Of a DNA stretch of 64,000 bases, positions 59,486 through 64,000 are shown piece by piece (position 1 is the stretch's first letter; every line of letters starts with the position of its first letter). The notes under the pieces were generated by a model, which searched no databases, was not told the DNA's origin, and saw nothing but the letters and a program-made list of their open reading frames with translations. Position numbers and translations under genes: made by a program. The DNA comes from Treponema sp. (GTDB lineage: Bacteria > Spirochaetota > Spirochaetia > Treponematales > Breznakiellaceae): the NCBI GenBank assembly GCA_009777335.1, contig WRMC01000003.1, positions 62,001 to 126,000 on the forward strand. Direction: 5' to 3'.

Positions 59486-61684
59486 TTAAACTTTGAACCG
59501 CGATACCTCCCTTACCAGCAGGTCGATGTTCTCCCGGTTTTTACTGCTTAACTCGTTCACCCGGGTAACGGCGGTGTTAATCTGATCCGCCCCGGCGGCC
59601 ATCTCGTTCATTCCCCCGGTGATTTCCTGGGTCATCAGTTCCAGGTTCTTTCCCTCCTTGATAACCTCCTTGGAGCCTTCGAGCATCTCCTCGGAGCCGC
59701 TCCTTACATGCCGGGTAAGGTCGTTCACGTTCCCCACCCCCTGAAGGAGCTGTTTAGACCCGGTGTTCTGCTCTTCCATGGCGTTGCGGATGTTCTCTTC
59801 TTCCTGGGCCACGGTTTTTATACAGTTATCGATGGATTCGAACCTATTGAGGACATTATCAGTTGAACTGGTAATCTTGTCTATGGAGGTCTTTATCTTT
59901 TTTAGGACCGCCGAGATGGTCTTGGACTGGTGGCTGGAATTTTCCGCCAGCTTTCTAATCTCATCGGCCACCACCGCAAAGCCCTTCCCCGCATCTCCGG
60001 CGTGGGCCGCTTCTATGGCGGCATTCATCGAAAGCAGGTTGGTCTGGCTTGCGATGTTCTCCATCACCGAGTTGATCTCTAAAAGGCCCTCGGATTCCTT
60101 GGCTATCTCCTGTATATCCTGGGCCACCCCCGAAAGACCCGAGCGGCCTATCTCCGAGGCTTCCATGAGCATCTTTACGTTGTTCGCATTATGCACCAGG
60201 GTTTGGTTCACCGATTGAATGTTAGCCACCATTTCCTCTATGGCCGAAGAGGCCTGGGTAATGTTGCTGCTCTGGTTTTCCACATGGCCGTTAAGCCGGT
60301 CTATGTTGACGGTAATCTGTTCCATGGTGGCATTGGTCTGGGTCACACTGGCGCTCTGGTTGACGATCCGCCCCTTGATGCTCTGCACATTGGCGGTAAT
60401 CTGATTTATTGCCGCGGCAGTCTCGGTCATGTTGCTGGCCAGCTCGGTCCCCAGGTCGGACATCACTCCCGTTTGGCCCTTAATCGTTACCACCAGGGTC
60501 TTAATTTTATCCAGGGTCTGATTAAAGTAGGTGGCCAGATCCCCGATTTCATCATGGGAGCTGACGGTAATATTCCTGGTCAGATCCCCCTCGCCCTGGG
60601 CTATGTCCTTGAGGGTGTCAGTCACCGTCACTATGGGCTTGGTCATTAGGTTAAGGACCACATAGACAATGAGGGCGCTGATCCCCATGGCCGCCACCGC
60701 CAGGGTCACCACGAAGAGGGTAAGGTCGTTGGCCTCCCTATAGATCACCGCATCGGCGGTGCCTATGACTACCGACCAGTAGTGCCCCGAGTTCCCTATC
60801 TCTATGGGCTCCATAAAGTATTCCACATAGGTGTCCAGGGTGGGATCGTAGGTGATGGCAAAGAAGGGTTCCCCCTCCCTTACGGCCCGGGAAGCGGCAT
60901 CCATGTTGGGGCCATGCTCCATGTCCACATCGGTCATCTGGGCGCCGATACGCTGGGGGATAAAATGGGCCAGGATGGTTCCGTTATTCGAGTAGATGAT
61001 CATCAGCGAGATCTCTTCGTGATGTGCTATGGTCTCCTCCACCTGGGCCTGCATGGCCGCGGTGCTCAGGAGGGCACCCACCCCTCCGACGGTCTCGTTG
61101 GTCCGGGGGTTAACGATGGGAACCATGACCCGAAAGACCAGCTGGGGGACCCCTCCTATCTCCCTAAAGATGGGGTTCTCTACCCGGTCCCTCTTCGAGC
61201 CTGGGCCGTTAAAATAGGCCATGCTCTCGAGCAGGTCGGCTTCGGCGAACTGGGCCTCCAGGTGCCCGCTCTCCCGGGTATAGCTTATGGCGTACTGACC
61301 CTGGGGGCTGGAGCCCAGGCGGCCTATATGGGCCTGGTCCATGCCGTCTATGGCATTGGGCTTCCAGATGGTGTAGAGGGCCACGATGTTGGCCTCCCGG
61401 CTTACCAGGTTAAAGAGGATCTCATCGTAGATATCCCGCCGGCGCTCCGGAGCCAGGTCCTCATAGCCGGCCATGATGTTCCCCAGGGTTTTCAGGACCT
61501 GGATATAGCCGTTCTCCCGGCCGCTCCAGTAGGTGGCCTCGTTCTGGGTCACCGACTGGAGCCCCCGGAGGCTTAGGTCAAGACTGATGCTCCGGGCCTG
61601 GATGACCACGATGACCGACAGGCCGGCCATGACCAGGGCCATGATAGAGATCACCATAATGCTTAGTTTGTACTTGATTTTCAT
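59486..61684 (-). CDS. Methyl-accepting chemotaxis protein with Cache sensor
   Basis: A 732-residue chemoreceptor: N-terminal membrane segment ([22 protein letters not shown]), a large periplasmic double-Cache-type domain (about 40-310; [47 protein letters not shown]), a second segment ([21 protein letters not shown]), HAMP ([19 protein letters not shown]) and a signalling domain with [47 protein letters not shown]. It probably senses a small ligand such as an amino or organic acid. AGGAGT precedes the start. Confidence 0.93.
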   Translation of the reverse strand: MKIKYKLSIMVISIMALVMAGLSVIVVIQARSISLDLSLRGLQSVTQNEATYWSGRENGYIQVLKTLGNIMAGYEDLAPERRRDIYDEILFNLVSREANIVALYTIWKPNAIDGMDQAHIGRLGSSPQGQYAISYTRESGHLEAQFAEADLLESMAYFNGPGSKRDRVENPIFREIGGVPQLVFRVMVPIVNPRTNETVGGVGALLSTAAMQAQVEETIAHHEEISLMIIYSNNGTILAHFIPQRIGAQMTDVDMEHGPNMDAASRAVREGEPFFAITYDPTLDTYVEYFMEPIEIGNSGHYWSVVIGTADAVIYREANDLTLFVVTLAVAAMGISALIVYVVLNLMTKPIVTVTDTLKDIAQGEGDLTRNITVSSHDEIGDLATYFNQTLDKIKTLVVTIKGQTGVMSDLGTELASNMTETAAAINQITANVQSIKGRIVNQSASVTQTNATMEQITVNIDRLNGHVENQSSNITQASSAIEEMVANIQSVNQTLVHNANNVKMLMEASEIGRSGLSGVAQDIQEIAKESEGLLEINSVMENIASQTNLLSMNAAIEAAHAGDAGKGFAVVADEIRKLAENSSHQSKTISAVLKKIKTSIDKITSSTDNVLNRFESIDNCIKTVAQEEENIRNAMEEQNTGSKQLLQGVGNVNDLTRHVRSGSEEMLEGSKEVIKEGKNLELMTQEITGGMNEMAAGADQINTAVTRVNELSSKNRENIDLLVREVSRFKV

Positions 61685-61808
61685 AGCGGACTCCTCAGTT
61701 TTTTAAATAATTAAATAATACTTAAACTCTAGTGGATGAATTTATTTTTTCAAGGGAAGGGTGAATTTTTAATTTATACCAGGCCTGCTGTTTGCCCGGC
61801 CTATGGGC

Positions 61809-62921
61809 TCAGATATCTTCCAGCCGGATTCCCTCTCCGGCGGGTATGGTCTTCCGGGCCCTGCGGCCTATGATCTGTTCTTCGAAAGAGGGGGGCAGGC
61901 CGGGCCTCAGGATCTTCTCTGTTCTAAGGGAGGCAAAGGAATCCCGGGTAATGATGTCTCCCTCTTGAATTTCCCCCAGGGCGTGGAGGGATCTATTGGT
62001 CCTCCGGTAATTAGCCTCCTCCGAGGGGGCCAGTCTTTTCACCCCGTCTCCCAGGATGGCCTCGACCAGGTCCCGGCCCCGGTCCTTGGAGAGAGCTTCC
62101 AGGGTCTCTTTGGGCCCCTGGGCTTGGGCCTGCCGGACCGCCCTGACCATGAGGGCAAAGTCCTGGGGGTCCAGGGCTATGGGGTCATCCAGGCCCGGAT
62201 CCTGGCGGGACAGGCAGAAGTGTTTCTCGATCACCGAAGCCCCCATGACGGCGGCCAGGACGGGGACCAGGCAGGGGTCCAGGCTGTGGTCACTGAGCCC
62301 CACGGGGCAGCCGAAGATGTTCTCCAGATTTTGCAAAATTCTAAGGTTATAGTCCCTTTCCGGGGCAGGGTAGGCGGTGACACAGTGGAGGAGGCAGGGG
62401 GGGGGACCGGCTTTTTTTAGGATATCCAGGGCCTCTTCTATATCAGAAAGGCGGGAAACCCCCGTGGAAAGGAGGACCGGGAGCCCTAAGGGGGCGATTT
62501 CCCTTATAAGGGCCGTATAATTGAGCTCCGGAGAGGCGATTTTGATACAGGAGGGCTCCAGGGAAGAGAGATCCCGGGCACTTTTGGGGCCAAAGGGGGT
62601 GCAAAGGAAGATAAGCCCCTTCTTTTCTACCCTTTCTTTCAGGTCCGCAAGAAATTCCAGGGGCACTTCCAGGTCCTTAAAGCGGTCGTAGAGGCGGATC
62701 TTCCCCCCCGGGAGCAGGACCTCCCCTGTCAGGGGGTGGAGAATTTCGTCAGCGTAGACGATCTGGAACTTGATGCAGTCCGCCCCGGCCTCGGCGGCGG
62801 CATCGATGAGCTCCCCCGCCTTGACCGGATCGGCCCCATGGGAGGTCCCCAGTTCGGCAATGAGGAGGACCTGAGCGGGGCTATAGGTTTGGCCGTTTAT
62901 GCAAAAAAAACTTTTTTTCAG
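61809..62921 (-). CDS. neuB: N-acetylneuraminate synthase-like protein (NeuB/SpsE)
   Basis: A 370-residue NeuB-type enzyme: VLLIAELGTSHGADPVKAGELIDAAAEAGADCIKFQ, FLCTPFG, IKIASPELN, LLSTGVSRLSDIEEAL, LHCVTAYPAPERDYNLRIL, VGLSDHS, IEKHFCL and a C-terminal SAF domain (TNRSLHALGEIQEGDIITRDSFASLR). It condenses phosphoenolpyruvate with an amino-sugar to a nonulosonic acid used on flagellin or the cell surface. The ATG codons at 62999 and 62966 lie in or before the -10 box of the only good promoter, so the start may be CTG at 62921, after GAGGGGGAAAGCC. Confidence 0.82.
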   Translation of the reverse strand: MKKSFFCINGQTYSPAQVLLIAELGTSHGADPVKAGELIDAAAEAGADCIKFQIVYADEILHPLTGEVLLPGGKIRLYDRFKDLEVPLEFLADLKERVEKKGLIFLCTPFGPKSARDLSSLEPSCIKIASPELNYTALIREIAPLGLPVLLSTGVSRLSDIEEALDILKKAGPPPCLLHCVTAYPAPERDYNLRILQNLENIFGCPVGLSDHSLDPCLVPVLAAVMGASVIEKHFCLSRQDPGLDDPIALDPQDFALMVRAVRQAQAQGPKETLEALSKDRGRDLVEAILGDGVKRLAPSEEANYRRTNRSLHALGEIQEGDIITRDSFASLRTEKILRPGLPPSFEEQIIGRRARKTIPAGEGIRLEDI

Positions 62922-62932
62922 GGCTTTCCCCC

Positions 62933-62961
62933 TCGACTTTTTTCCCGGAATACGATATAGT
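62933..62961 (+). promoter_or_regulatory. Promoter of zinc-ribbon gene
   Basis: TCGACT (62933-62938), 17-base spacer, TATAGT (62956-62961). The -10 touches that of the opposing promoter. Confidence 0.45.
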
Positions 62962-62990
62962 ATCATAATAGCGATTGCCGAACCATGCAA
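62962..62990 (-). promoter_or_regulatory. Promoter of neuB-like gene
   Basis: Minus-strand TTGCAT (62990-62985), 17-base spacer, TATGAT (62967-62962). It faces the plus-strand promoter directly. Confidence 0.6.
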
Positions 62991-63021
62991 TCCTACCATG
63001 TATTAAGATGAGGAGTGCATT

Positions 63022-63255
63022 ATGAAAACCCTTACTTGTGATGTATGCAGGGGCATTATTAAAACCCCCTTTATGGGGCGTAACTACTTCCATGTGGCTC
63101 ACCGGGACCTCTGTGAATTCTGCCATGACAAGTTAGAATACCAACTTAAACCCATAGTCAGGACCAAATTACCCTTCGACTACGATTGGTATAATAAGCT
63201 TGTTCAGGAATCCATCGAAAAGGCCGTTACCAAAGGCAAGTTCGACGTAAAGTAG
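63022..63255 (+). CDS. Small zinc-ribbon-like protein
   Basis: A 77-residue protein with two Cys pairs: LTCDVCRGII near the start and CEFCHDKLEY at about residue 31, a likely zinc site; the C-terminal half is helical and basic. GAGGAG precedes the ATG. No family recognised. It is upstream of the oxidase gene in the same direction, with a 46-base gap holding a T-rich stretch. Confidence 0.7.
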   Translation: MKTLTCDVCRGIIKTPFMGRNYFHVAHRDLCEFCHDKLEYQLKPIVRTKLPFDYDWYNKLVQESIEKAVTKGKFDVK

Positions 63256-63301
63256 CTCCTTTTTTTAGGTTTTTTTTCTTCCTACTCAAGGAGTCGTTTC
63301 T

Positions 63302-64000
63302 ATGGCGGAAACTGCTAACGCAGGATTCTCGACAAAATTTACCAGGGATTATTTTGATTCTCTCCTGATTGAGCTGCGTCATATAGACGGTGTTCTGCCT
63401 TCCACCACCTTGGAACTCTACGGACATAGCTTTTCCACCCCCATCATGCTGGCGGCCCTCTCTCATCTGCAGAGGGTACACCCCGAGGGGATGGTGGAAG
63501 CTGCCCGGGGGATCAAGGCCGCCGACGCGGTCATGTGGACCGGCATGGGGGACGAGGCAGAACTGGAGGGCATCGTTGCCACCGGGGCCAAGACCATCAA
63601 GATCATCAAGCCCTATGCGGACAACAAAGACATCCTTAAAGAGATGGAGCACGCCGAAAAATGCGGCTGCATAGCTCTGGGGATGGATGTGGACCATGCC
63701 TTTAACCGCAAGGGGGGCTATGACCTGATCCACGACCTCCATATGCGGCCCAAGAGTTTTAAGGAAATCCAAGAGCTAGCGGGGGCCACCAAGCTTCCCT
63801 TTATTATCAAGGGGGTCTTAAGCACCCTGGATACCAAAAAATGCCTGGATGCAGGGGTAGGGGGCATCGTGGTCTCCCACCACCACGGGCATTTTGATTA
63901 TTCCCTGCCCCCCTTAAGGGTCCTTCCTTCGATTGCCCAGATCGTGAAAAAACAGATACCGATTTTTGTCGACTGTTCCATAGACCGGGGCATGGATGCC
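63302..64000 (+). CDS. FMN-dependent alpha-hydroxy-acid oxidase/dehydrogenase, partial
   Basis: 233 codons are visible before the window edge. The frame is a TIM-barrel flavoenzyme of the lactate oxidase/glycolate oxidase group: SFSTPIMLAALSHLQRVHPEGMVEAARGIKAADAVMWTGMG, IIKGVLSTLDTKKCLDAGVGGIVVSHHHGHFDYSLPPLRVLP, IPIFVDCSIDRGMDA. In classic members the active-site His block reads SNHGGRQ; here it is SHHHGHF, so the His is kept but neighbours differ. Start after AAGGAGT. The C-terminus is not seen. Confidence 0.8.
   Translation, partial: MAETANAGFSTKFTRDYFDSLLIELRHIDGVLPSTTLELYGHSFSTPIMLAALSHLQRVHPEGMVEAARGIKAADAVMWTGMGDEAELEGIVATGAKTIKIIKPYADNKDILKEMEHAEKCGCIALGMDVDHAFNRKGGYDLIHDLHMRPKSFKEIQELAGATKLPFIIKGVLSTLDTKKCLDAGVGGIVVSHHHGHFDYSLPPLRVLPSIAQIVKKQIPIFVDCSIDRGMDA

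Overview
The window looks like the chromosome of a Treponema-lineage spirochete, probably of the free-living or insect-gut kind. The reasons are the gene order rpsF-ssb-rpsR-(membrane protein)-rplI-dnaB and rpsB-tsf-frr-uppS-cdsA-rseP, spirochaete-type lipoboxes (FSAC, LTAC, FSSC), two hemerythrins, a CpXC protein, a ComFB protein and many signal-peptide or beta-barrel envelope proteins. This assignment comes from gene content only; no 16S rRNA gene is present. Most of the window is compact, GC-rich and operonic, with 4-base ATGA/GTGA overlaps. No rRNA, tRNA or CRISPR array was seen.

Layout. 0-3.4 kb: envelope genes (a lipoprotein cut by the window edge, a small membrane protein, an omptin-like barrel, an SH3-like lipoprotein, a DUF445 protein). 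3.4-7.3 kb: thiBPQ thiamine uptake operon under a TPP riboswitch. 7.3-11 kb: rlmN, TPR proteins, rsmD. 11-15.2 kb: the S6/SSB/S18/L9/DnaB operon, preceded by a hairpin-plus-CCG-bulge leader that fits the S6:S18 autoregulatory motif. 15.3-23.6 kb: comFB, then, leftward, rpsB-tsf-frr-uppS-cdsA-rseP-CpXC-propeller. 23.6-24.9 kb: maf and a 680-base gap holding a structured repeat.

25.8-29.8 kb is an AT-rich accessory island: a radical-SAM gene at its edge, a possible antitoxin, a secreted protein, an intact vapBC pair, a phd-type antitoxin followed by broken RelE/ParE and HicA toxin fragments, small mosaic duplications, and a P-loop protein paired with a retropepsin-like protease. 29.8-36.4 kb is one 2215-residue lipoprotein made of about 19 InlB-type repeats and a C-terminal beta-propeller.

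36.5-64 kb returns to housekeeping and transport genes: a MATE exporter, bioY-ecfA-ecfT biotin uptake, a Nat-type ABC exporter, a 22-residue membrane microprotein, a barrel protein, a galactokinase-like kinase, surE, a TPR/NHL protein pair, two hemerythrins, thiI-nifS, the fused aspartokinase/homoserine dehydrogenase, a glycerol-1-phosphate dehydrogenase-like protein, an aminotransferase, hisS, a chemoreceptor, neuB, a zinc-ribbon protein and a truncated FMN-dependent alpha-hydroxy-acid oxidase.

The least explained feature is a 210-270 base folded intergenic repeat present three times (24.63-24.90, 57.56-57.77 and 57.92-58.17 kb). Every copy sits 3' of a gene with the same end facing the stop codon.
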